Below, piece after piece: positions 1 to 7,120 of a stretch of 12,400 bases of DNA. The notes under the pieces were generated by a model that was not told the DNA's origin, did no database searches, and saw only the letters and a program-made list of their open reading frames with translations. The stretch is from Phycisphaerales bacterium UBA1926. Its GTDB lineage: Bacteria > Planctomycetota > Phycisphaerae > Phycisphaerales > UBA1924. The DNA lies in contig DDFO01000044.1 in NCBI GenBank assembly GCA_002337215.1, positions 42,424-54,823 on the forward strand. Direction: 5' to 3'. The stretch's first letter is position 1. The number at the start of each line of letters is the position of its first letter. The translations under genes were made by a program, and so were the position numbers.

Positions 1-115
1 CGGCGCCGTTCGGCCCGATGATCCCAAGACGATCGCCCGCGTGCACGGATAGCGAGACACCCTCAAAGAGCGTCTTGAACCCGAGTGTCTTGCCGATCCC
101 GCGGGCGTGGAGCAT
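1..115 (-). CDS. ABC-F family ATP-binding protein, N-terminal fragment
   Basis: Only the first 38 residues are in the window; the gene continues beyond base 1. They begin MLHARGIGKTLGFKTLFEGV and reach GDRLGIIGPNGA, the start of a Walker A loop (GPNGAGKS/T), at residues 27-38. A short N-terminus running straight into the first nucleotide-binding domain, with no membrane segment, is typical of the soluble ABC-F ATPases (Uup/EttA-like) that act on ribosomes, although a transporter ATPase cannot be excluded from so little sequence. The ATG at 113-115 gives the usual family N-terminus; another ATG 7 nt upstream is out of frame. The gene is divergent from the flavin oxidoreductase at 391, with about 275 bp between them. 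Confidence 0.82.
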   Translation of the reverse strand, partial: MLHARGIGKTLGFKTLFEGVSLSVHAGDRLGIIGPNGA

Positions 116-390
116 GGGCCATGAGCGTATGCGCCCCCGAGAACCGACCGTGCCAACACCCCCAGGACTGGCCCCCGGAGACCCGTCACCCGATCCGGTC
201 CTGGCAACCATGCGGCACAGCCGGCCTCCACGGGGCCCGTTTCCTCTCGCAACCCCCATCGCCCCGGACATCATGTTCGGCGATCACGTCCTTGGAATGT
301 CCACTCTCAGGAAAGTTCCGCGTGACGCTTTCTTGACACGCGAGGGTGCCGCGCCTTGAGCTTGCCCAAACGATGGGGAACGATCGCAGT
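116..390. other. Divergent intergenic region
   Basis: This stretch separates the ABC-F start (115, minus) from the flavin oxidoreductase start (391, plus), so it should hold both promoters. I see a perfect TTGACA at 333-338 on the plus strand but no acceptable -10 hexamer 16-18 nt downstream of it. Open frames here have no recognisable protein content. Nothing else stands out. Confidence 0.5.
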
Positions 391-1476
391 ATGAACGACG
401 GTCTCCTGACGCCACTGACCTTTGCCAACGGCCGCACGGCCCCCAACCGGCTCTGGGTGGCGCCGATGACCAACAAGTCAAGCCACGAGGACGGCTCGCT
501 CTCCGACGACGAACTCGGTTTCCTCGTTGCCCGCGCGGCAGGCGGTTTCGGAACCATCGAATCCTGCGCCTCCCATGTCTCACTCGACGGACAGGGATGG
601 GAGGGCGAGTTCGGCATGTTCTCAGATACCCTGCAATCCGATTGGCAACGACTCGCCCGCGAGGTTCAGGCCCACGGCTCGCTCCTGATCGGACAGGCGT
701 ATCACGGTGGTGCGAGAGCCGCCCGGCTCCCAGGCCGTCCGGTGCCATGGTCCTGCAGCCCGTCGGGGTCAGAAGAGCCCGAGGTTTCCGGAGCATCGGT
801 CGCCCGAATCGAGGACACGATCACAGCGTTCGCCGAGGCCGCGCACCGGCTCGCCTCCGCGGGCGTTGACGGCATCGAACTCCACGGCGCGCACGGATAC
901 CTGCTCTGCCAGTTTCTCAGTTCCGTGCTCAATCGGCGCACCGACGAATGGGGTGGCTCGCTCGAGAATCGCGCTCGTCTGCTGCGTCGCACCATGCGTG
1001 CATCGAAGGCCGCAGCCGGCGAAGAGTTCATCATCGGTGTTCGTCTATCGCCGGAGTCGTCGCCGAGCGTCCCGGGCCTCGATTTCGATGAATCCCTCCA
1101 AGTCGCGAACTGGCTCTGCGAAGACGGCGCCGACTTCATCCACATCTCGCTGTGGGATGCCGCGAAGAACAGCGAGAAGTACCCGTCGCAGCACCCGGCC
1201 CGAATCTTCCGCGACGCACTGCCTGCGAATGTCCCGCTCATCACCGCCGGGGATATCTGGACTGTGGAGGACGCTCGACGGCAACTCGACCACGGCGCGG
1301 ACGCCGTCGCGTTGGGGCGAGCCGCGATCGCCAACCCCGATTGGCCCACCCGTGTCGCCGCGCGTGGTGACTCGCCGTCGCGGCCGCCGCTGACCACCGA
1401 GCAGTTGCGTGCATGCGTGCTCGGCCCCGCATTCATCGAGTACATGCGACGCTGGGACGGCTTCGTCGCAGACTGA
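391..1476 (+). CDS. Old yellow enzyme family NADH:flavin oxidoreductase (YqiG-like)
   Basis: A 361-residue FMN-dependent ene-reductase-type TIM barrel, of usual family length. The family signature is complete: GIELHGAHGYLLCQF at about 161-175, with the ligand-binding pair H165 and H168 and the candidate proton donor Y170, followed by NRRTDEWGGSLENR. The C-terminal phosphate-binding segment ITAGDIW...GADAVALGRAAIANPDW is also clear. The N-terminus reads VAPMTNKSS, so Thr27 occupies the place where YqjM-type enzymes carry a redox-tuning Cys; this and the following acidic SDDEL stretch resemble the YqiG subgroup. The natural substrate cannot be told from sequence. I chose the ATG at 391 because GGGGA at 375-379 is well spaced; ATG 373 and GTG 346 are in-frame alternatives. 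It appears monocistronic. Confidence 0.92.
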   Translation: MNDGLLTPLTFANGRTAPNRLWVAPMTNKSSHEDGSLSDDELGFLVARAAGGFGTIESCASHVSLDGQGWEGEFGMFSDTLQSDWQRLAREVQAHGSLLIGQAYHGGARAARLPGRPVPWSCSPSGSEEPEVSGASVARIEDTITAFAEAAHRLASAGVDGIELHGAHGYLLCQFLSSVLNRRTDEWGGSLENRARLLRRTMRASKAAAGEEFIIGVRLSPESSPSVPGLDFDESLQVANWLCEDGADFIHISLWDAAKNSEKYPSQHPARIFRDALPANVPLITAGDIWTVEDARRQLDHGADAVALGRAAIANPDWPTRVAARGDSPSRPPLTTEQLRACVLGPAFIEYMRRWDGFVAD

Positions 1477-1567
1477 CTCAGTCCGCCCGATCGTCGTTGG
1501 TACGTGCCCTGCCTCGCAAACACCGATTCCCAGCACGTCAGGCCGTATCTTCGACAGGACCACCCCC

Positions 1568-1792
1568 AACCCCTACACCATCGTGACCGGGACGCTCGGC
1601 GTCACCTCACGCATCATCCGCTGCGGGCCCTTCGATGCCGTCCTGCTCTGCGGCCAACTCGACTTCCCCGACGTCAGCGTGTGCGCCAATGGTTTCTTCA
1701 AGGGCGACCGCGTCGCCGGTCTCAACGGAAAGACCATCTTCGACCTCACCAACATCGACGCATTCATCACCGGGTTCCTGAGCGGCTGCCCG
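1568..1792 (+). pseudogene. Remnant of a GC-type dockerin-like C-terminal domain
   Basis: One plus-strand frame here has strong G/C wobble bias and protein-like content, but no plausible start codon with a ribosome site and no stop at its natural end. It reads as two degenerate repeats: a first around LDFPDVSVCANGFFKGDR and a second, LNGKTIFDLTNIDAFITGF, ending in LSGCP. This matches the pattern of planctomycete dockerin-like C-termini (paired LDFSDVxAFxxAF / DLNGDGxFDxxDIDAFxxxF repeats ending GCP), from memory of that family. Several expected calcium-ligand Asp positions are Gly, Lys or Asn. After GCP the frame continues into non-coding-like sequence. I infer a decayed 3' end of a lost secreted-protein gene. 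An antisense frame shares the same wobble positions, so codon bias alone does not decide the strand. Confidence 0.45.
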
Positions 1793-1832
1793 CTCCGCCC
1801 GGTGCCCCGGTCACGATCCCGGCGTACCACCG

Positions 1833-1867
1833 GCGCACGAAAACGCCGCCCGGATCGCCGGACGGCG
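1833..1867 (-). terminator. Intrinsic terminator of the PEP-CTERM-like gene
   Basis: A 10-bp stem (1844-1853 with 1858-1867, one wobble pair) closes a 4-base loop. On the minus strand it is followed by TTTTCGTGCGC. It lies 27 nt beyond the stop codon of the secreted-protein gene. Its tail and stem base (15 nt, 1833-1847) are identical to those of the terminator at 9038-9068. Confidence 0.75.
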
Positions 1868-1893
1868 CAGTGCTTCATGAAGAGAGATCGCGA

Positions 1894-2625
1894 TCAGCTC
1901 AGCCGACGACGGCGACCCGCGACCAACCCGAGCCCCGCGGCCCCCATCGCGCCCGCCAGCGGCATCGGCACGAGCGTCGTGTTCTGGTTCGAAAAGTCGA
2001 GCCAGCCGTCAACTCCGCTCCACTGGCTCAGCATCCCGTTCGCGTCGTAGTTCGTCGTCAGATCCTTGAACGAGTGGAACCACACGCCGATCGACGAGTC
2101 GAACTGCACGCCCTCCCAATCCTGGTAGGTGCTCGTGTCGTAGAACGAGTTGATCGTCGACGCGTTGAACTCAAGGACGAACGTCCGCGAGCCGTTCGCG
2201 TTGTCCTGGGCGCTCGCGTTCAGAATGAACCCCGCGTCGCCCGACTGATTCAGAAGCACGCCGGGGCTTTCCCACGAGCGCGAGTCGTTGTTGCCGCTGT
2301 ACTCGTACGCCGAAACGTTCACGTCGCTCGAGTTGCCAGAGGAGTCGAACCCGGTCGCGTCGAAGTAGATCAGCGCCAGCTCGTGCCGCGTCCCCTTGGG
2401 GTTCGGCCCGTCGTTCACCGCAAGCGTGAACCCCTCGGTGATCTGGTCGCTGTACGTGACCTCCCAGCGGAACGTCTGCGTCGTCTGGTTGAAACGCGTC
2501 GAGATGGACGTCATGTCGCCGCCGCGGTTATTGCCGCCGACGTTGGTATCGCTCCACGCGTACGTCGATCCAGCGGTCGCCCCCCCGGCCATCACCGCGA
2601 GCGCGGCAGCAATCACAGTTCTCAT
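1894..2625 (-). CDS. Secreted protein with PEP-CTERM-like sorting tail, function unknown
   Basis: A 243-residue exported protein. Residues 1-18 (MRTVIAAALAVMAGGATA) form a signal peptide with a likely cut after ATA. The mature part is rich in Ser, Thr, Asn, Gly and aromatic residues and lacks Cys, suggesting a beta-sandwich; I recognise no catalytic motif. The last 25 residues are VPMPLAGAMGAAGLGLVAG followed by RRRR, a variant of the PEP-CTERM signal (VPxP, hydrophobic helix, basic tail) common in Phycisphaerae, which predicts exosortase-type processing at the cell surface. The ATG at 2625 was chosen because GAGGAGAG lies 5 nt upstream and the signal peptide begins there; a longer reading to 2667 would add 14 residues ahead of the signal peptide. 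The gene is monocistronic, with a terminator at 1833-1867. Confidence 0.85.
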   Translation of the reverse strand: MRTVIAAALAVMAGGATAGSTYAWSDTNVGGNNRGGDMTSISTRFNQTTQTFRWEVTYSDQITEGFTLAVNDGPNPKGTRHELALIYFDATGFDSSGNSSDVNVSAYEYSGNNDSRSWESPGVLLNQSGDAGFILNASAQDNANGSRTFVLEFNASTINSFYDTSTYQDWEGVQFDSSIGVWFHSFKDLTTNYDANGMLSQWSGVDGWLDFSNQNTTLVPMPLAGAMGAAGLGLVAGRRRRLS

Positions 2626-2663
2626 CTGTTCTCTCCTCGAATTCATGCACGAACATCCCAGCA

Positions 2664-2680
2664 ACACCCAATTTGGGTGT
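2664..2680. promoter_or_regulatory. Perfect 17-bp palindrome upstream of the secreted-protein gene
   Basis: ACACCCAATTTGGGTGT is a perfect inverted repeat of two 8-bp arms around one base, 39 bp upstream of the ATG at 2625. A weaker copy with the same ACCC/GGGT core lies at 2691-2705. The arrangement suits a dimeric DNA-binding regulator; which one is unknown. Confidence 0.5.
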
Positions 2681-2685
2681 GCAGA

Positions 2686-2714
2686 AGTCTACCCAAAATC
2701 AGGGTGTACATGAA
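2686..2714 (-). promoter_or_regulatory. Candidate promoter of the secreted-protein gene
   Basis: On the minus strand TAGACT (2691-2686) is a 4/6 match to the -10 consensus, with a weak -35 (TTCATG, 3/6) 17 nt upstream. Transcription would begin near 2679, placing the 2664-2680 palindrome at about +1 to +16, where a bound protein would block initiation. The same TAGACT hexamer appears before the flavin-reductase gene. Confidence 0.3.
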
Positions 2715-2823
2715 AGCCAAAATCCGCGAGATCGCGCAGAATCTGCCGTATTTCACCGTTTCATAACACAGCAAACACCGAGGCCATACCAAGGAAGGGA
2801 GCCTCCAAAGTTATCGGGTGCGA

Positions 2824-2858
2824 TGACCCGGCGGGCTCGGGCACAACCGCCGGGGTCA
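2824..2858 (-). terminator. Stem-loop overlapping the stop codon of the phosphoesterase gene
   Basis: TGACCCGGCGG (2824-2834) pairs with CCGCCGGGGTCA (2847-2858) with one bulged G, around a 12-base loop. The stop codon of the phosphoesterase gene is at 2856-2858, inside the stem. No U-rich tail follows on the minus strand, so this may stabilise the mRNA 3' end or assist factor-dependent termination rather than being an intrinsic terminator. Confidence 0.35.
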
Positions 2859-3698
2859 ACCAGACGCACCAGCCGCCGCGTCGCCCACCACGAATCGCTC
2901 GCCGTCCCACACCTGCGGCTCGATGGCAACCGTCGGCACGCCGTCCGTCTCCGCGCCCAACCCGCCCGGTCGACCAACCCGCAGCAGATTGAAGCTGTTC
3001 CGCTCCGACCCATCCCGCTCGCGCACCGAGGTCGCCGTCCCCGCCTGCACGAGCCGGACCGTCCAGCGATCCGCCTCGATGTCCATATCCCGCGCGATCA
3101 CCTCGCGGAGATGCAGGTGCCCGCTGAGCACCGCGTGCACCCGCCGCCGCGCCAGCACATCGAGCATCTCATCGCACCGCCCGATCCGCCGGAAACCCGG
3201 CAGCGCCTCGGGCACATGGAACGGGTGGTGCACAACGAGCGCACGGAACGGCACATCCGCCGAAGCCGCGAAGAACCGGTCCGCCTCGAGGATCTGCTTG
3301 GTGCTCAGCCGTCCGTTCGACCAGTTCAGCGAAAAATCCCAGGGCCGTGCCGAGTTGAGCGACAGCACCGCGACGCGCTCGTCCACGAACGCCCGCTGCG
3401 AGACCGCGCCCATCCATCGGCGGTACCGTCCCAGCGGGCGCACGAAACGCGCCAGGAGGTTGTATACCGGCAGATCGTGATTGCCCGGCGTCGCCACGAT
3501 CGGCGACCCCGTCGCTTCGCCGAGCCGACGCAGCAACGACGAGGCCCCCGCGAACTCGCGCGCACGCCCCGCCATCGTGAAATCCCCGCTCGCGACGATC
3601 AGGTCCGGCTCGATCTCCGCGATCCGAGACTCCAGCGCGCGCACGATCGCGGGGTCCTCGGTCCCGAAGTGGATGTCCGAGCAGTGGACGATCTTCAT
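2856..3698 (-). CDS. Calcineurin-like metallophosphoesterase
   Basis: A 280-residue cytoplasmic phosphoesterase with all the dimetal-site motifs in order: SDIH (D8, H10), GD (residues 38-39), GNHD (72-75), VVHHPFH (H157/H158) and SGHLH (192-196). This is the class III phosphodiesterase (CpdA-like) arrangement and length. The substrate is not evident; cyclic nucleotides, phospholipid headgroups and other phosphodiesters are all possible. It is the last gene of the operon. Its ATG (3698-3696) overlaps the TGA of the lipid kinase gene (3697-3695) as ATGA, indicating translational coupling, and it begins directly with the first beta strand (MKIVHCSDIHFG), so this start is firm. Pairing with a lipid kinase suggests, but does not prove, a role in lipid or phosphate-ester turnover. 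Confidence 0.9.
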   Translation of the reverse strand: MKIVHCSDIHFGTEDPAIVRALESRIAEIEPDLIVASGDFTMAGRAREFAGASSLLRRLGEATGSPIVATPGNHDLPVYNLLARFVRPLGRYRRWMGAVSQRAFVDERVAVLSLNSARPWDFSLNWSNGRLSTKQILEADRFFAASADVPFRALVVHHPFHVPEALPGFRRIGRCDEMLDVLARRRVHAVLSGHLHLREVIARDMDIEADRWTVRLVQAGTATSVRERDGSERNSFNLLRVGRPGGLGAETDGVPTVAIEPQVWDGERFVVGDAAAGASG

Positions 3699-4720
3699 CC
3701 CGCCCCGACTCCCGCCCCAACACCAGGCCCGTCCCCGGCACGGTCCCAATCGGGACACACCAGCGCCGTCAGACCGCGTTGGTGACACCGAAACTCGAGC
3801 GGCGTACGCAGCTCGGCGATCTCTCCGTCGCACGAGACCTCGCACATCGACCGCCCGGTCTCGACCGACAGCGACTCGCACGTTCCCCAGTCCGTCCCCG
3901 CATCCCGGCTCAGCCCGCCCAACGCGAGCGAGAAGCACAGCCGAAGGCTCGCGAACGCGCCCTCGTGCGCCGACGCGTACACGCCCAGCGTCCCCGCGGC
4001 GAGCGTTGCACGATTGTGCGAGACGATCCCCGCCGCGGCGAGCGGGTTGCACGTCACCAGCAGGCTCCGCGTCCGCCGCTCGGCCTCTCCCCGCTCCGTC
4101 GCCATCCGCACGCGGCGCGAAGAGACCGCCCCGAGCCCCCGCGCGAACCGTGCCGCGTTCCGGGTCCAGTCAACGGGCCCCTCGCTCGCGCGGAGCGCTT
4201 CGCGGAGTCTGGTCATCTCCGGGACGAACCCGAGCGCCGCCGAGTGCAGGAACACCTCGCCGTTCACCTCGCCGAAATCGACCCGAAGCGGGCGCACACG
4301 CGTGAGGTCCATCAACTGCCGATCAATCGCCAGCGGCACACCCAGGTCCTTCGCGATCAGGTTCATCGTCCCCGTCGGGACGACCAGCAGCGACGCTCCA
4401 ACACCGATCGCGACCCTCGCCCCGGCGTTCACCGTCCCGTCACCGCCCACCGCGACGACGACCTGAGGCTTGGTCTCCCCGAGCCGTTTCATTTGCGCCG
4501 GGATCGAATCGGGGAGCGTGCCGAGATCATCGCACTCGGCGTCGTGCGCGCGCAGCGCATCCACGACCCGCGCCGCCCGCTCCGCCGCGTCGCTCCCCTG
4601 CCCCGCGACACCGTTGCACAGCACCCCGACGCGCACACCCGTCCATGCGAATGGTCCCGCGTCGCGACCCGGGTCGGGCACCGAACCGGCGGTAGGTGTT
4701 TCCTGCATCGTGGGCCTCAT
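3695..4720 (-). CDS. Diacylglycerol/sphingosine-kinase-like lipid kinase
   Basis: A 341-residue protein of the DAGK catalytic-domain (YegS/DgkB/LCB5) family, which phosphorylates lipid hydroxyls such as that of diacylglycerol using ATP. The nucleotide-binding motif VAVGGDGTVNAG lies at about 89-100 and the second glycine motif, PTGTMNLIAKDLG, at 115-127, followed by the family's second beta-sandwich half. There is no transmembrane segment; it is probably peripheral at the inner face of the membrane. The C-terminus after about residue 330 is a short Gly/Ala/Val tail. ATG 4720 lies one base after the amidohydrolase stop codon; ATG 4708, with GAGG 6 nt upstream, is an equally good start and would give 337 residues. 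It is the middle gene of the coupled operon. Confidence 0.88.
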   Translation of the reverse strand: MRPTMQETPTAGSVPDPGRDAGPFAWTGVRVGVLCNGVAGQGSDAAERAARVVDALRAHDAECDDLGTLPDSIPAQMKRLGETKPQVVVAVGGDGTVNAGARVAIGVGASLLVVPTGTMNLIAKDLGVPLAIDRQLMDLTRVRPLRVDFGEVNGEVFLHSAALGFVPEMTRLREALRASEGPVDWTRNAARFARGLGAVSSRRVRMATERGEAERRTRSLLVTCNPLAAAGIVSHNRATLAAGTLGVYASAHEGAFASLRLCFSLALGGLSRDAGTDWGTCESLSVETGRSMCEVSCDGEIAELRTPLEFRCHQRGLTALVCPDWDRAGDGPGVGAGVGAG

Positions 4721-4721
4721 T

Positions 4722-5873
4722 TCACCGGTGCGAATCGAACCACGCCTGCATCGTCGCCTCCGCCGCGTCGCCGTACAGGACCCGGAGCATCTCGTCGGGC
4801 AGCGTCCGCCCCCGCAGCATCGGCGCGCTCATCGCGTTGTACCTGTCCGGCTCGACCATCATCAGGTCGGGGTCCGCGATGTTGCTCTCGCCCTCGTAAT
4901 CGGTCTCGAACATCGTCCGCAGCGCCCAGTATCGGCTCGCATACAGGTCGTACGCCTCCGCCTCGCTGCTCGCGAGTTGAACGCCGAACCGGGGCGAGTC
5001 CGGATCGCTGGGCCGCAGGTGCTCGTCGCTGCTCACGATGTCGGACCCGAAGAGGATCCGCCCCTCGAACTCCGTGAACAGCGCCACGAACTCGGCGTTC
5101 GTGTGCTTGCTCAGTTCCCGAACCTGCCACTTGGTCGCGCTCGTGTCGAGGATGATCTTCGGGTGCCGCCGCATGATGTCGGCGATCCGCGTCAGGTCTT
5201 CAGGAGAGCCGAGCATGTGCGCGATCAGCCAGGGCATGTCATACGCCTCGAGCATGCGCTCGAGCCGGTCGTACTGCTCGTTCTTCGAGCCGTACACGCC
5301 CGCATCGGTGTACTTGGTCGCGAACCAGGTGTCGGGGTCGGCGATGTGCGCCATCATCATCATCCCCAGTTCGGCCGCCCGGTCCGCGACCCGCCGCCGC
5401 CACGCCCCGTCGATCGCCGCGATCGCGTACGGATCGTCGAACTCGTTGGCGACGTCCCACATCCGCGGCGCCGCCCAGTGCTTCACGCACCGTGCCCCGT
5501 ACTCATCCGCCCAGATCTCGAGGTTCTCGACGAACCCCGTGGTGAACGACTTTTCCCGGTCCTCGGACATGTACTCCGGGATCGCGATGAACTCGACCGC
5601 GTCGCCCAGCACGCCCCGCACCGCCGACGCGTCCTTGAGCTGGGTCTGCGAGTACACCTTCACGACGCCGAACGCGTCGGCGGTCTGCTTCCAGATCGCG
5701 CTCGCCCGGGCCCCGTTGATGTGGGCGTGGGCGTCGATGATCGGGCGCACGGGGGCGCCCAGCCGCGCCGCCTCGGCCGCGTAGTCAACGCCGAATCGGT
5801 TCGCGGGCGTCGGTGTGCGGCCATCAACGGTTCCGCCGAAGGGAGACGTGGTACGCTTGTCGGTTCCAGACAT
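4722..5873 (-). CDS. Amidohydrolase family TIM-barrel metal-dependent hydrolase
   Basis: A 383-residue protein of the amidohydrolase-2 (ACMSD/uronate-like) group. It shows the barrel metal ligands: IIDAHAHI with H49 and H51, a strand ending MMMMAHIADP with H176, LIAHMLGSP with H219, and ILFGSDIV with D278. This order (HxH, His, His, Asp) fits a one-metal hydrolase, decarboxylase or lactonase; the substrate is unknown. About 40 poorly conserved residues precede the first strand. The ATG at 5873 is the only in-frame start before the barrel and lacks a clear ribosome site. It is the first gene of the operon with the lipid kinase (1 nt away) and the phosphoesterase. Its start lies 6 bp from the divergent glycosyltransferase start. 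Confidence 0.85.
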   Translation of the reverse strand: MSGTDKRTTSPFGGTVDGRTPTPANRFGVDYAAEAARLGAPVRPIIDAHAHINGARASAIWKQTADAFGVVKVYSQTQLKDASAVRGVLGDAVEFIAIPEYMSEDREKSFTTGFVENLEIWADEYGARCVKHWAAPRMWDVANEFDDPYAIAAIDGAWRRRVADRAAELGMMMMAHIADPDTWFATKYTDAGVYGSKNEQYDRLERMLEAYDMPWLIAHMLGSPEDLTRIADIMRRHPKIILDTSATKWQVRELSKHTNAEFVALFTEFEGRILFGSDIVSSDEHLRPSDPDSPRFGVQLASSEAEAYDLYASRYWALRTMFETDYEGESNIADPDLMMVEPDRYNAMSAPMLRGRTLPDEMLRVLYGDAAEATMQAWFDSHR

Positions 5874-5879
5874 GCGCCG

Positions 5880-7088
5880 ATGGTAGACGCGACCCCCGAC
5901 ACTTCCGCCCGAAACCCTCAAACCGCACCCGCGGGCGCGGAATCGGCCCGCGCCCCCCGTCTCCCCGGCCCACGCATCGCGCTCGCCCACGACTGGCTCG
6001 TCGATAACCGGGGGGGCGAGGCCGTCCTCGCCGACATCGCCGAGGCCGCGCTCGAGCGGGGCGATGCCGGCAACCTCTACACCCTTTTCGACGGGCACGG
6101 CGACTACGGCAACGCGATCGACCGTTTCGAGCGACGCGTCAGTGCGCTCAACCCGCTCCCCGCGCGGCGCTGGCTCCTGCCCGCCTACCCGCGGGCGGTG
6201 GAGGGGCTGAGCCGGGCGCTCGCCCGCGACCACGCGAGCCGGCCCATCGACCTGCTGATCTCGACGAGTTCAGGACTCATCAAGGGCATCCGACCCCCGC
6301 CGGGCGTGCCCCACCTGTGCTATTGCCACGCGCCCGCGCGGTACCTCTGGTCGGCGACCGGCGAGTACACCCGGGGTCTCAAAGGCCGGGTGCGTGCCGT
6401 CGGGTTCGGCCTGTTCGGCCATCGGCTCCGCACCTGGGACGCGCGGACCGCCGGCCACGTGGATCAGTTTCTCGCCAACAGCTCGCACGTCCGCGAACAG
6501 ATCCGCGAGCATTTCCGCCGCGACGCGCGCGTCGTGCACCCGCCCGTGCGCACGGAGATGTTCACGCCCGATCCGACGGTCCCACGCGAGGAATTCTGGT
6601 TCTGCTTCGGCGCCCATGAGCCCTACAAGCGGACCGATCTCGCGATCGACGCCGCGATCCGGGCGAACACCCGGCTCGTCATCGCCGGTGGCGGGTCGGC
6701 GATCGCGTCGCTCAAGAAGCACGCCGCGAGCGCACCCTCGGGACTCATCGAGTTCAAGGGCCGGGTCACCGACGACCAGCTGATCGATCTCTACCGGCGC
6801 GCGCACTGCCTGATCTACCCGCAGATCGAGGACTTCGGCATCGTCGCCGTCGAGGCCCAGGCGTGCGGTTGCCCCGTCGTCGCGCGGCGCGCGGGCGGCG
6901 CGCTCGATTCGGTCATCGATGGATCAACGGGCGTGCATTTCGACGGCGACGAGCCCGTCGCGATCGTCGCCGCGGCGGCGAGGCTCCCGGCCCACCCCCA
7001 CGATGCGTGCCGCGCCAACGCCGAGCGGTTCTCCACCGAACACTTTGAGCGCACGATCGCATCCATCATCGACGAGATGCTCTCGTAG
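5880..7088 (+). CDS. Glycosyltransferase family 4 (group 1) protein
   Basis: A 402-residue GT-B glycosyltransferase, expected to transfer a sugar from a nucleotide-sugar to a polysaccharide or glycolipid acceptor at the cytoplasmic membrane. After a 30-residue Pro/Ala-rich leader comes RIALAHDWLVDNRGGE (32-47), the N-terminal acceptor-domain signature. The C-domain has FGAHEPYKRTD and then EDFGIVAVEAQACGCPVVA, containing the donor-binding EX7E pair E317/E325. Length is normal for GT4. The ATG at 5880 is the only early in-frame ATG; no ribosome site precedes it. It is divergent from the amidohydrolase gene and convergent with the flavin-reductase gene (32-bp gap). No polysaccharide cluster surrounds it, so the product is unassigned. 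Confidence 0.9.
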   Translation: MVDATPDTSARNPQTAPAGAESARAPRLPGPRIALAHDWLVDNRGGEAVLADIAEAALERGDAGNLYTLFDGHGDYGNAIDRFERRVSALNPLPARRWLLPAYPRAVEGLSRALARDHASRPIDLLISTSSGLIKGIRPPPGVPHLCYCHAPARYLWSATGEYTRGLKGRVRAVGFGLFGHRLRTWDARTAGHVDQFLANSSHVREQIREHFRRDARVVHPPVRTEMFTPDPTVPREEFWFCFGAHEPYKRTDLAIDAAIRANTRLVIAGGGSAIASLKKHAASAPSGLIEFKGRVTDDQLIDLYRRAHCLIYPQIEDFGIVAVEAQACGCPVVARRAGGALDSVIDGSTGVHFDGDEPVAIVAAAARLPAHPHDACRANAERFSTEHFERTIASIIDEMLS

Positions 7089-7120
7089 ATACCGTCCTCT
7101 CGGCACGGGCCCGAACCGGA

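Noticed and set aside
333..361. Perfect TTGACA as a promoter for the flavin oxidoreductase
   Set aside because: No hexamer 16-18 nt downstream matches the -10 consensus at more than about 2 of 6 positions.
1504..2766. Plus-strand 420-codon open frame
   Set aside because: It crosses the dockerin remnant in the wrong frame and lies antisense to the PEP-CTERM-like gene; its composition is Arg-rich and not protein-like.
2673..5880. Very long plus-strand open frames opposite the minus-strand operon
   Set aside because: They are Arg/Pro/His-rich antisense products of G/C-biased wobble positions. The minus strand carries intact metallophosphoesterase, lipid-kinase and amidohydrolase motifs over the same bases.
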